Notes under the pieces: model-generated
The model's database searches: none
What the model saw: only the letters and a program-made list of their open reading frames with translations
What the model was told of the DNA's origin: nothing
Assembly (NCBI GenBank): GCA_017881985.1
Contig: JADGQH010000078.1
Span: forward strand, 1 to 11,533
Direction of reading: 5' to 3'
DNA length: 11,533 nucleotides
DNA from: Chloroflexota bacterium
GTDB lineage: Bacteria > Chloroflexota > Limnocylindria > Limnocylindrales > CSP1-4
Position numbers and translations under genes: made by a program
Shown: positions 1 to 6,228 of the stretch, piece after piece
How the letters are laid out: every line of letters starts with the position of its first letter
Numbering within the stretch: position 1 is the first letter of the stretch

Positions 1-728
1 GCGCGATCGTCGGACGTCCGGAGCGTGAAGGAGTGCGGGCGATCGGTCATCAACCGCCGGATCTCGCGGAAGTCGCCCGACGCGGCGAGGCGCCCCGACA
101 CGACCACGAGGACCCGCTCGGCGACGCGCTCCACCTCCTCGAGGATGTGCGACGAGAAGAGGATCACGCGGCCTTCGTTGGCCAGCGTCCGGAGGAGCGA
201 CATCATGTGGAGGCGCTGGCGCGGATCCATCCCGTTGAACGGCTCGTCGAGGATGAGCACCGCCGGATCGTGGACCAGGGCGGCAGCGACCTTCGCCCGC
301 TGGCGCATCCCCTTCGAGTAGGTCGCGAGCTCGCGGTCGGCGGCCGTTGCGAGCTCCACCGTGCCGAGCGCCCGGTCGACGGCGCCGGTGCCGACGGGCA
401 GGCCCTGGAGCTGCGCGCTGAGACGGACGAACTCGCGGGCGGTCAGGTACGGGAAGACGGCCTCGCGCTCCGGGACGAGGCCGACACGGCGGTAGACGGC
501 CGGGTCACCGAAGGTGGGCCGCCCGTCCACGCTGACCGTCCCGGCCGACGGGCGAAGCAGCCCTGCCACGAGGTGGAGCAGGGTGCTCTTGCCGGCCCCA
601 TTCGGCCCGAGGAGGCCCGTGACGCCCGGCTCGAGGCTGAAGGTGATGTCGTTGACGGCGACGACGTTGCCGTACCACTTGGCGACGGCGGTGACCTCGA
701 CGCTCGGCGGCGCGGCGAGCTGGCTCAT
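1..728 (-). CDS. ABC transporter ATP-binding protein (3' end beyond window)
   Basis: This is the nucleotide-binding subunit of an ABC-2 type transporter, expected on the cytoplasmic face where it powers the permease encoded directly upstream. The reading frame stays open from the ATG at 728 to the left edge, giving 242 visible residues. Visible motifs are Walker A GPNGAGKST (residues 41-49), a PE-type Q-loop region (VGLVPERE, about 82-89), signature YSKGMRQ (137-143), Walker B LILDEPFNGMDP (about 158-169) and the switch histidine in SSHIL (192-196). All catalytic motifs are intact; only the C-terminal tail lies outside the window. The start ATG overlaps the TGA of the permease as ATGA, which fixes the start and implies translational coupling. 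The YSKGMRQ signature in place of LSGGQ is typical of the CcmA/NatA-like ATPases paired with ABC-2 permeases. The substrate cannot be read from the sequence. Confidence 0.93.
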   Translation of the reverse strand, partial: MSQLAAPPSVEVTAVAKWYGNVVAVNDITFSLEPGVTGLLGPNGAGKSTLLHLVAGLLRPSAGTVSVDGRPTFGDPAVYRRVGLVPEREAVFPYLTAREFVRLSAQLQGLPVGTGAVDRALGTVELATAADRELATYSKGMRQRAKVAAALVHDPAVLILDEPFNGMDPRQRLHMMSLLRTLANEGRVILFSSHILEEVERVAERVLVVVSGRLAASGDFREIRRLMTDRPHSFTLRTSDDR

Positions 729-1639
729 GCCTCGATCCTGCGGTAGCGGACGATCAGCACCACGAGAGAGACGACGGCCACGACGCAGGCGCAGGCCGCG
801 AAGACGGCCGGGTCGATCCCCGATCGCGTCACGGTCACGTTGCCCCCCACGCCGCCGAACATGGTCCTGGCAAGGCCGTCGAGGAGGGCGTACGGGTCGA
901 GCAGGGCGACGTAGCGGAACGGGTCGCGCAGCCGGCCCTGGACGACCAGCACCTGGACCACGCCGCTCAGCACGAGGAACGTGGCCACGATCGCGCCCGC
1001 CGCGAAGGCCCGGCGGGGAATGAACGCGGCGATCACGAGGCCCACGCCGGAGAAGAACGCCGCCGCGACGATCGTGCTCGCAACGATCGGCCAGACGAGC
1101 GGCAGGGCCTCGCCGAGGCCGGCGCCGAGGTCGATGGAGGCGAACACGATCCCGAGCAGGAGGATCAGCTGGGGCACGAAGAGGACGATGGCCAGCGCCG
1201 AGACGAGCGCCCCGTACTTGGCCAGGGCATAGTCCGTGCGCTCCAGCGCCCGGCTGAAATAGAGCGTCAGGACGTGGTGGCGCTGGTCGCGGCCGAGCAG
1301 CTCGGGCGCCTGGGCAGTCACGAAGAACGCGATGAAGGTCTGCACGACGGTGAGGTACTGGTGCGGCGTGACGGGGTTGGCCTTCGCCGCGGCCGCGCCG
1401 CCAAGCGCCTGGATGCCCACCCCGATGACGGCGGGAAGCAGCGTCAGCGCCGCGAGCGCGAACGGCGCGATCTTCGCGCGACCGCCGCGGCCGATCCCGA
1501 ACGTCCATTTCAGCGATTGCGTGAAGAGCGTGGCGATCGCGTGGCGGCGGCCGAGGCGCGGGCCGTCGTAGCCCTGGTAACCAAGGTCGAAGATGGAGCC
1601 CGTCGCGCTTCCCGCGACGAGGTCAGGCGGCTGTGCCAT
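725..1639 (-). CDS. ABC-2 type transporter permease
   Basis: This 304-residue integral membrane protein is the permease of an ABC-2 export system. The N-terminus carries the motif DLGYQGYDGPRLGRR (residues 18-32), which I recognise from actinobacterial and Chloroflexota ABC-2 permeases. About six hydrophobic helices follow, near residues 58-79, 95-113, 142-167, 178-207, 211-234 and 278-297. The segment PELLGRDQRHHVLTLYFSR (112-130), between the second and third helices, is also characteristic of this family. The ATG at 1639 lies inside the end of the upstream ATPase gene (17-base overlap), and the stop overlaps the start of the downstream ATPase by 4 bases, so the three genes form one translationally coupled unit. 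One permease served by two ATPases suggests either a homodimeric permease with a mixed ATPase pair or two alternative ATPases. The substrate is unknown. Confidence 0.9.
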   Translation of the reverse strand: MAQPPDLVAGSATGSIFDLGYQGYDGPRLGRRHAIATLFTQSLKWTFGIGRGGRAKIAPFALAALTLLPAVIGVGIQALGGAAAAKANPVTPHQYLTVVQTFIAFFVTAQAPELLGRDQRHHVLTLYFSRALERTDYALAKYGALVSALAIVLFVPQLILLLGIVFASIDLGAGLGEALPLVWPIVASTIVAAAFFSGVGLVIAAFIPRRAFAAGAIVATFLVLSGVVQVLVVQGRLRDPFRYVALLDPYALLDGLARTMFGGVGGNVTVTRSGIDPAVFAACACVVAVVSLVVLIVRYRRIEA

Positions 1640-2567
1640 CTGCGCCCTCCCCGTCGCGATCGTCGCGGAACAGGTCTTCCACCCGGTGCCTCGCCGCCTC
1701 GATGCGGATCAGCGCGAGACCGCGTGTCGCGGTGGCATCGCGGATCGCGTCGTACGGGCGTTCGTCCTGGACAACAACCAGGACACGTCGCGGGCCATCG
1801 ACCGTGGCCTGGAATCCGGCCGCGACCAGGTCGGCCGCCAGGTCGTCGGCCCCTTCGTCCACCTCGACGATCAGCGTCCCGGTCCGGCCCGTGAAGCTGG
1901 CCAGCGGCGCAGATCGCAGGAGCCGCCCGCCATCAATTGCCACGACATGATCGCAGACGCGTTCGATCTCGCCGAGCAGGTGCGAGCAGACGAGGACGGC
2001 GATCCCGAACTCGGTCCCGGTGCGGCGGATCAGGTCCAGCATCTCGTCGCGCCCGGAGGGATCGAGGCCGTTCGTCGGCTCGTCGAGGAGGAGGAGCCGA
2101 GGGTCGTGGACGAGCGCCTGCGCCAGCTTGACGCGCTGCCGCATGCCGGTCGAGTAGCCTCCGATCGGGCGGTAGCGCTCCTCGAAGAGCCCCACGTGGC
2201 GGAGGACATCGGCGGTCCGCTCGCGTGCCGCTGTCCGGGGCAGGCCGCTCATCTCCGCGAGGTGCGCCACGAGATCGGTGGCGGTCAGGTCGGGCGGCAG
2301 GACGTCGTGCTCGGGCATGTAGCCCACCCGCTCGCGGATGCGGCTACCCTGCGTCGTGGTGTCGAGGTCGAGGACCGATGCCCGCCCGCTGGTCGGCGCG
2401 AGGAGCCCGAGCAGGATCCGCAGGAACGTGCTCTTGCCGGCGCCATTCGCGCCGACCAGGCCCACGATCCCCGGCTCGATCTCGACCGTCAGTGCGTCGA
2501 GCGCAAGGACGCCGCCGGCCGGCCCCGGGTAGCGCTTGGTGAGACTCTCCGTCGCGATCAGCGGCAC
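1623..2567 (-). CDS. ABC transporter ATP-binding protein
   Basis: This is the first ATPase of the ABC-2 module, 314 residues from the GTG at 2567. Motifs are Walker A GANGAGKST (39-47), VGYMPEHD at the Q-loop position (about 81-88), signature YSTGMRQ (138-144), Walker B LLLLDEPTNGLDP (158-170) and the H-loop CSHLL (194-198). A C-terminal region of roughly 90 residues follows the core, as is common in drug- or lipid-export ABC-2 ATPases. The frame is open back to an ATG at 2654, but those extra 29 residues are Arg/Pro/Ala-rich and unlike the family. The GTG gives the expected start (MPLIATESLTKRY) and sits just after a TACACT hexamer, so I prefer it. It is distinct in sequence from the second ATPase, so the pair is not a recent duplication. 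The substrate is unknown. Confidence 0.92.
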   Translation of the reverse strand: MPLIATESLTKRYPGPAGGVLALDALTVEIEPGIVGLVGANGAGKSTFLRILLGLLAPTSGRASVLDLDTTTQGSRIRERVGYMPEHDVLPPDLTATDLVAHLAEMSGLPRTAARERTADVLRHVGLFEERYRPIGGYSTGMRQRVKLAQALVHDPRLLLLDEPTNGLDPSGRDEMLDLIRRTGTEFGIAVLVCSHLLGEIERVCDHVVAIDGGRLLRSAPLASFTGRTGTLIVEVDEGADDLAADLVAAGFQATVDGPRRVLVVVQDERPYDAIRDATATRGLALIRIEAARHRVEDLFRDDRDGEGADGTAA

Positions 2568-2716
2568 CCGGGCAGTGTACCGGTGCCTCGGTGCCGCGGC
2601 CGGGCCGGTCGCGCGGTCGCCGGGCCGGGCTCGCCCTTGCTCGGCCGGGCGCACCGTCGCCGGGCGGGTCTGCGCTCGACGTTACCGGGAGCGCGGCCGA
2701 CGCCAGGAGCCCGCTG
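2568..2716. other. 149-base intergenic spacer between the FedB-like gene and the ABC module
   Basis: This GC-rich spacer separates two minus-strand gene blocks. I see no hairpin followed by a T run, so there is no obvious intrinsic terminator, and the upstream unit could read through into the ABC genes. The only recognisable element is the TACACT hexamer next to the ABC start. An open frame crosses part of it (ATG at 2654) but looks non-coding. Confidence 0.5.
2574..2579 (-). promoter_or_regulatory. Probable -10 element (TACACT) for the ABC module, leaderless type
   Basis: Read on the minus strand, TACACT lies 6 bases before the GTG at 2567 and matches TANNNT. There is no Shine-Dalgarno sequence in between. 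Such spacing puts the transcription start at or next to the start codon, as in leaderless mRNAs. No convincing -35 is seen at 17 bases. This is inferred from motif and position only. Confidence 0.45.
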
Positions 2717-4156
2717 TCAGCCGCCGGGCTTGACCGCCACGATCGATTGGCCCAGCGACCACAGCGTGGTCGCGGTCAGCGCGACCATGAAGACCGCCAA
2801 CGGCAGCTGGCGCAGGCGCAGCGACCGAAGCGCCCCCGGGGAGTCGGCGTCCAGGTCCCGCGCGGCCGCGGCATGGCCGGCAACCGCCCCGAGCATGTGG
2901 CCGCCGACCACGACGCCGAGCTGGACCGCCCAGACGATGCCGGGCGGGAGCCATCCGCTGTTCGGCGTGAAGAACGCGAGGCCACCGAGGTTCCAGCCCT
3001 GCAGGAACGGGTCGCCCAGGGCGATCAGGATCTTCTGGCCGTCGATGAGCACGAAGGTGAGGTAGTGACCCGCGATATACCCTGTCGCGATCGGGACGAG
3101 ACCGGCGCCGACCGCGGCGACGCCGACGGCAGCGCCGGACGATCCGGCGACCACGCGCGCGACGCCGAGCGCGAGGATGACGGCGATGCCGAGGAAGACC
3201 GACAGCGTGAGCGTCCCACCCGGGATCCCGGTCAGCCCCACCGTGTTGTACCAGAGCTGCGTCTGCGAGAGGCCGTCATAGAGGACGCCGGCCACCCCGA
3301 GGGCGGCAAGGGCGACGTCCGCGCGCCCCCAGCCAGGCTCGAGGAGCCCGGCACCGAACGATCGACGGCGGACGACGCCGGCCTCCGGCGGACCGGCCAG
3401 CGCGATCGGGGCGATCCGCCCCAGCAGCCCGAACCAGACGCTGAACACCTCTGCCCGAGCGCGCCACTCGTCCCGGCCGTACTGCATCATCCCGACGAGC
3501 GTGATCGCCAGGTAGGCCAGGAACGCTCCCACCAGGATCCGGCCACCGCCGCCGCCGGTCACGATCAGCTCCAGCCAGACGAACACGGCGTAGCCCGCCG
3601 CGGCGGGGGCGCTGCCGAGCCGGGTCGGATAGGACGCCGGCTCCCACGCGGCGACACCGAGACGCCGCACGATCCATGCGCCGGCGTCGAAGAGAGTCGT
3701 GAACGGGTCGAGCCACGCCCAGACTGGGCCGACGAGCGCGGAGATGAGCGCCAGGCCGACCCAGCCGTAGATCCAGAGGAACAGGACGCCCACGTCGCCG
3801 TCGCTCGCCCCGCCGACGACACCCTGCGCCACGATCCAGCCGACGGCGACGACGCCCGCCAGCCGCAACGCGGTCCGGAGCCACCCGGGCACCGTCCGCG
3901 GCCGGTCGTCGCCGGCGCCGAACGGGCGCACGTCCCGCACGAAGACGATCGCGAACGAGAGTGCCACCGCCGCGGCCGCCCCGGCCAGGTAGACAGGGAG
4001 CGGGATCGGCGACTCGAAGAGCCCCACGAGCTGATGGCCGAGCACCGCTCCGGGGAAGGCGAGCAGCGCGAGCGTCACCGCCCCGGTGATCCCCGCGAGG
4101 CGGGCGGCCGCGCGTCGCACGCGCCTGCCCGGCCGCCTCACGTCGGCTGCGCCCAT
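2717..4156 (-). CDS. FedB-like ('fenitrothion hydrolase' family) 12-helix membrane protein
   Basis: This 479-residue integral membrane protein has a basic N-terminus, a hydrophobic segment at 23-40 and about eleven further helices (near 50-73, 96-116, 122-149, 186-201, 206-225, 239-254, 281-296, 315-337, 341-370, 405-430 and 450-471). Recalled family patterns include HQLVGLFESPIPLPVYLAG (41-59), GPVWAWLDPFTTL (143-155), FSVWFGLLGRIAP (238-250), GYIAGHYLTFVLIDGQ (359-374) and VWAVQLGVVVGGHMLGAVAGH (spread over 408-428). These match an actinobacterial/Chloroflexota family often labelled 'fenitrothion hydrolase' after FedB. That label says little about natural function. The histidines at 41, 364, 420 and 428 sit in or beside helices and could bind a metal, which is inference. 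The start ATG overlaps the end of the lipoprotein gene by 19 bases, so the two are coupled, with the CopC-like gene at the head of the unit. It could instead be an uncharacterised transporter. Confidence 0.7.
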   Translation of the reverse strand: MGAADVRRPGRRVRRAAARLAGITGAVTLALLAFPGAVLGHQLVGLFESPIPLPVYLAGAAAAVALSFAIVFVRDVRPFGAGDDRPRTVPGWLRTALRLAGVVAVGWIVAQGVVGGASDGDVGVLFLWIYGWVGLALISALVGPVWAWLDPFTTLFDAGAWIVRRLGVAAWEPASYPTRLGSAPAAAGYAVFVWLELIVTGGGGGRILVGAFLAYLAITLVGMMQYGRDEWRARAEVFSVWFGLLGRIAPIALAGPPEAGVVRRRSFGAGLLEPGWGRADVALAALGVAGVLYDGLSQTQLWYNTVGLTGIPGGTLTLSVFLGIAVILALGVARVVAGSSGAAVGVAAVGAGLVPIATGYIAGHYLTFVLIDGQKILIALGDPFLQGWNLGGLAFFTPNSGWLPPGIVWAVQLGVVVGGHMLGAVAGHAAAARDLDADSPGALRSLRLRQLPLAVFMVALTATTLWSLGQSIVAVKPGG

Positions 4157-4512
4157 GGAGCGTCCACCATCCGATAGACCACGTTTCGACCGCCTTCCTC
4201 GCGGTAGGCCACCGCGATCGGCCCGAGCGTTGCAGCATGCACCGCGAGGTGCGAGGCGGGGAATGCCGCTCCGTCGGTCTCCAGCGTGCCCACCGCGAAC
4301 GGGATTACCTGGCCGTCGGTCGTCCGCAGCGTGAAGCTGGTCACCTGTCCGCCGGTCGCGTCGATCGCGAGAACCACTCCCGCGGCGGTCTTCCCAGCGG
4401 CGCTACAACCGACCAGCGCGACCGCCATCGCGACCGCCAGCGTGAGCGGTGCGCGAAGACGCGCCCGTGATCGCTCGCGCGTGGTGGCGCCGATACCGCG
4501 GACTTGTTCCAC
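4138..4512 (-). CDS. Small lipoprotein of unknown function
   Basis: This small exported protein has about 124 residues if translation starts at the GTG at 4512, which lies four bases after the TGA of the CopC-like gene. A longer form from the ATG at 4554 is possible but would overlap that gene by 38 bases. The N-terminus is Arg-rich, followed by a hydrophobic stretch ending in the lipobox LVGC, with the cysteine at about residue 36, so lipid anchoring after signal peptidase II cleavage is likely. The mature part is about 88 residues and beta-rich in character (GVVLAIDATGGQVTSFTLR, TTDGQVIPFAVGTLE), with two histidines in ASHLAVHAATL. I do not recognise a named domain. Its place between a CopC-like protein and a FedB-like membrane protein, with tight coupling to both, argues that it works with them on the outer face of the membrane. 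Confidence 0.75.
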   Translation of the reverse strand: MEQVRGIGATTRERSRARLRAPLTLAVAMAVALVGCSAAGKTAAGVVLAIDATGGQVTSFTLRTTDGQVIPFAVGTLETDGAAFPASHLAVHAATLGPIAVAYREEGGRNVVYRMVDAPWAQPT

Positions 4513-4516
4513 CGGA

Positions 4517-5095
4517 TCAGCGCGACCGGCGCAGGAACCAGGCCAGCCCTGCAATCACGAGGGCAGCCAGGACCACGAGTGCGACGGCGATGTCTCCGGA
4601 CCCGCCCGAGCTGCCGCCAGCCGCAGCGCCCGGAGACGCGATGGGCGTGGCGGCCGCGCCGGGCGACGCAGATCCCGCCTGGCCGGATCCTTCCACGGGA
4701 GCCGCCATCGTGAACCTGAACGTTCCCCGCTCGATCCCGTTGTCGTCCGGCGTGATCGTGGTCCAGCGCACGCTGTAGACGCCGGGCCCCAGCGTGGCGT
4801 AGCCGGAGATCGTCATCGATTCCGCGGTCGCCGCGGCTGCGGCGGCGTTGGTCGCGAGCGTCGCGCCATCCGGACCGAGCAGCTCCATCGAGCTCCGGCC
4901 CGTGTCGAATGCCTCGGCAAAGGTCGCGTTGATCGATGCCGGGGAGGCCGTGAGCGTCGTGCCGTCCGCTGGATCGGAGCTGACCAGCGACGCGTGCGCC
5001 AGTGCGGCACCGACCGGCATGAGGATCAGGACGGCAAGCGCGATCGCCGGTGCAGCAAGCCACGGGCGCGCGAATCGAGCCGATCGAGGGATCAT
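4517..5095 (-). CDS. CopC-like secreted protein with C-terminal membrane anchor
   Basis: This is a 192-residue protein with a signal peptide (residues 1-33, predicted cleavage ALA|HAS), a CopC/YobA-type beta-sandwich (34-130), an Ala/Gly/Ser/Pro linker (about 131-168) and a C-terminal helix (169-187) ending in RRSR. Family hallmarks are HASLVSSDPADGTTL at the mature N-terminus, the ATFAEAFD strand and PGVYSVRWTTITPD...GTFRFTM. CopC proteins bind copper outside the cytoplasmic membrane using the N-terminal histidine and a histidine in a DGH motif. Here the first is present, but the DGH position reads DDNG (117-120), so the standard Cu(II) site looks incomplete. The frame is open further upstream, but the ATG at 5095 gives a proper signal peptide and follows a TACCGT hexamer. 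It heads the unit with the lipoprotein and FedB-like genes. Confidence 0.88.
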   Translation of the reverse strand: MIPRSARFARPWLAAPAIALAVLILMPVGAALAHASLVSSDPADGTTLTASPASINATFAEAFDTGRSSMELLGPDGATLATNAAAAAATAESMTISGYATLGPGVYSVRWTTITPDDNGIERGTFRFTMAAPVEGSGQAGSASPGAAATPIASPGAAAGGSSGGSGDIAVALVVLAALVIAGLAWFLRRSR

Positions 5096-5103
5096 CGCGC
5101 GGC

Positions 5104-5109
5104 ACGGTA
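5104..5109 (-). promoter_or_regulatory. Probable -10 element (TACCGT) for the CopC-like unit
   Basis: On the minus strand TACCGT ends 8 bases before the ATG at 5095, with no Shine-Dalgarno sequence in between. That geometry fits a leaderless or near-leaderless transcript. I found no good -35 at 16-18 bases. The same hexamer stands before the genes at 6083 and 6229. Confidence 0.45.
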
Positions 5110-5189
5110 GCAGGAACCGCCCCGGCGCACGTTTGCCTGCCCGCCGCACGGGACGACCGTCCATAGGCCGCACGTGAAGCGAAGCGGCG

Positions 5190-6083
5190 TCAGCGAATGC
5201 CAGTGTCGTAGGACAGATCGACCCGGACCCAGGCCGCGGCGCCGGCCGGCACGACCACGTCGATCGGCGCCGGCGCATGCATCACCCCTGCCGCCGGGGC
5301 CGCCTCCACCCGCACGCTGCCCGCGGGAACGGCCACGCGGTACGAGCCGTCCGAGGCCGTTGTCGCGATGGCGATCTGGCGACCTCCCGCGTCGCGAACG
5401 ATGATCGTCGCCCCACCGACGGGCTTCGGGGCGCAGCCGGGGAGGGGCGGGTTCGTTTCGACCGGGCAGGTGGGGCCGGCGGTCGCTATGCCGACGATCC
5501 ACGGCCCGCCGCTCGTCGGGATCCCGACCGAGGGGGTGCTGGTGGCTCGTGGGGTCGGCGCAGGTGTCGGGCGTGGCGTGGGTTGCCGCGTGGGCGTCGG
5601 CTTGACCGTCGGAGCGGGCTTCGGGCTGGCCTGCGCCAGCGCGCTCGGGGCCGGCTGGGCGCTCGCGATCGGGCCGCTCGCCACGGGAAGCGCGTCGCCG
5701 GTCTCGCTCACCTTCGAGGCGACCCCATCGGACGTCACGGCGTAGACCCACGTGTGGCGGGAGATGCAGCCGGCCGGACAATCGCCCCAGCCCAGCTGGA
5801 CCGTGACGCTCCAGCCGGACCCAGCCGGCAGCACCTCGTACCACGAACCCTGGCCGACCATGCCCGGGTCGCGCGCGCCGATCCCGGCAAAGCGGGCGTC
5901 CAGCGCGACGACGATTGCCGCGGCTTCGGATGCGGTGATCGCACTGGCCGGAGCCGTCGGCGTGACGGCCGGCGTCGACGTCGGAGCGCCGGGTGTCCCG
6001 GCGGCCGGAGCGCTGCACGCCGCGAGCAGAAGCGCCACGATGAGCAGGCTGGCGAGAGCGGCGGGTCGGGAAGGGACGCGCAT
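5190..6083 (-). CDS. Lipoprotein with carboxypeptidase-regulatory-like domain
   Basis: This 297-residue secreted lipoprotein has signal peptide residues 1-22 and lipobox LAAC with the cysteine at 23. A Pro/Thr/Ala spacer follows, then a compact domain at about 48-125 containing a close cysteine pair in GWGDCPAGCISRHTWVYAV (C102, C106). A Pro/Thr/Lys/Arg linker covers about 140-188. The C-terminal region (about 195-297) starts with AGPTCPVETNPPLPGCAPKP (C206, C217) and continues as GGATIIVRD...TTASDGSYRVAVPAGSVRVEA, the pattern of a carboxypeptidase-regulatory-like/Cna-B beta domain. The AGPTCPVE lead-in is familiar from secreted Chloroflexota and actinobacterial proteins. I chose the ATG at 6083 because it gives a clean signal peptide; the frame is open to 6128. 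It is likely an extracytoplasmic adhesion or scaffold protein with no catalytic motif. The 94-base gap to the CopC-like start shows no obvious terminator. Confidence 0.82.
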   Translation of the reverse strand: MRVPSRPAALASLLIVALLLAACSAPAAGTPGAPTSTPAVTPTAPASAITASEAAAIVVALDARFAGIGARDPGMVGQGSWYEVLPAGSGWSVTVQLGWGDCPAGCISRHTWVYAVTSDGVASKVSETGDALPVASGPIASAQPAPSALAQASPKPAPTVKPTPTRQPTPRPTPAPTPRATSTPSVGIPTSGGPWIVGIATAGPTCPVETNPPLPGCAPKPVGGATIIVRDAGGRQIAIATTASDGSYRVAVPAGSVRVEAAPAAGVMHAPAPIDVVVPAGAAAWVRVDLSYDTGIR

Positions 6084-6090
6084 GGCTCGA

Positions 6091-6117
6091 TGACGGTAAC
6101 GCCAACTGCTCGGTTCC
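6091..6117 (-). promoter_or_regulatory. Candidate ECF-type promoter GGAACC-N16-CGTCA
   Basis: On the minus strand GGAACC (6117-6112) and CGTCA (6095-6091) are separated by 16 bases, matching the general ECF sigma pattern of GGAAC near -35 and CGTC near -10. The predicted transcription start falls at or just before the ATG at 6083. A TACCGT hexamer (6098-6093) overlaps the -10 part and could serve a housekeeping sigma factor instead. No sigma gene lies in the window, so this is inference from motif and spacing. Confidence 0.45.
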
Positions 6118-6166
6118 GCATGCGGCACGGTTCCGCACGCGGCGTGCCGATCGGCGACCGGTTCCG
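6111..6166. repeat. CGGTTCCG direct repeats in the divergent promoter region
   Basis: CGGTTCCGCATGCGGC (6111-6126) is followed one base later by CGGTTCCGCACGCGGC (6128-6143). The two 16-base units differ at one position and have a period of 17 bases. A third shorter copy, CGGTTCCG, is at 6159-6166. The region lies between divergent start codons at 6083 and 6229. Copies about 1.5 helical turns apart may be operator half-sites. Read on the other strand, each copy carries GGAACC. Confidence 0.65.
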
Positions 6167-6202
6167 ATCCGAACGGCCGTCTCGCGGCTCACCCCGTCGA
6201 CG

Positions 6203-6221
6203 TACCGTCGGGCGCTGGAGG
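6203..6221 (+). promoter_or_regulatory. Probable -10 (TACCGT) and Shine-Dalgarno (GGAGG) for the gene at 6229
   Basis: TACCGT at 6203-6208 is followed by GGAGG at 6217-6221, seven bases before the ATG at 6229. The GGAGG spacing is near ideal and settles the start codon. It is the only textbook Shine-Dalgarno sequence I see before a start in this window. No clear -35 was found. Confidence 0.55.
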
Positions 6222-6228
6222 TACCTGC

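Noticed and set aside
33..746. A 237-codon plus-strand open frame at the left edge
   Set aside because: It lies opposite the second ABC ATPase, whose Walker and signature motifs are intact in the minus-strand frame.
2568..2654. N-terminal extension of the first ABC ATPase starting from the ATG at 2654
   Set aside because: The 29 extra residues are Arg/Pro/Ala-rich and not family-like, and the GTG at 2567 gives the expected N-terminus next to a -10-like hexamer.
2581..2660. GC-rich palindromic stretches (GGCCCGGCC-like) between gene blocks
   Set aside because: Short self-complementary words are expected by composition here; there is no stable single hairpin followed by a T run, so I do not call a terminator.
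1593..4177. Two long plus-strand open frames (1593-3065 and 2591-4177) opposite the ABC and FedB-like genes
   Set aside because: They overlap strongly supported minus-strand genes and give Arg/Asp/Pro-rich translations with no recognisable fold; they are shadows caused by high GC.
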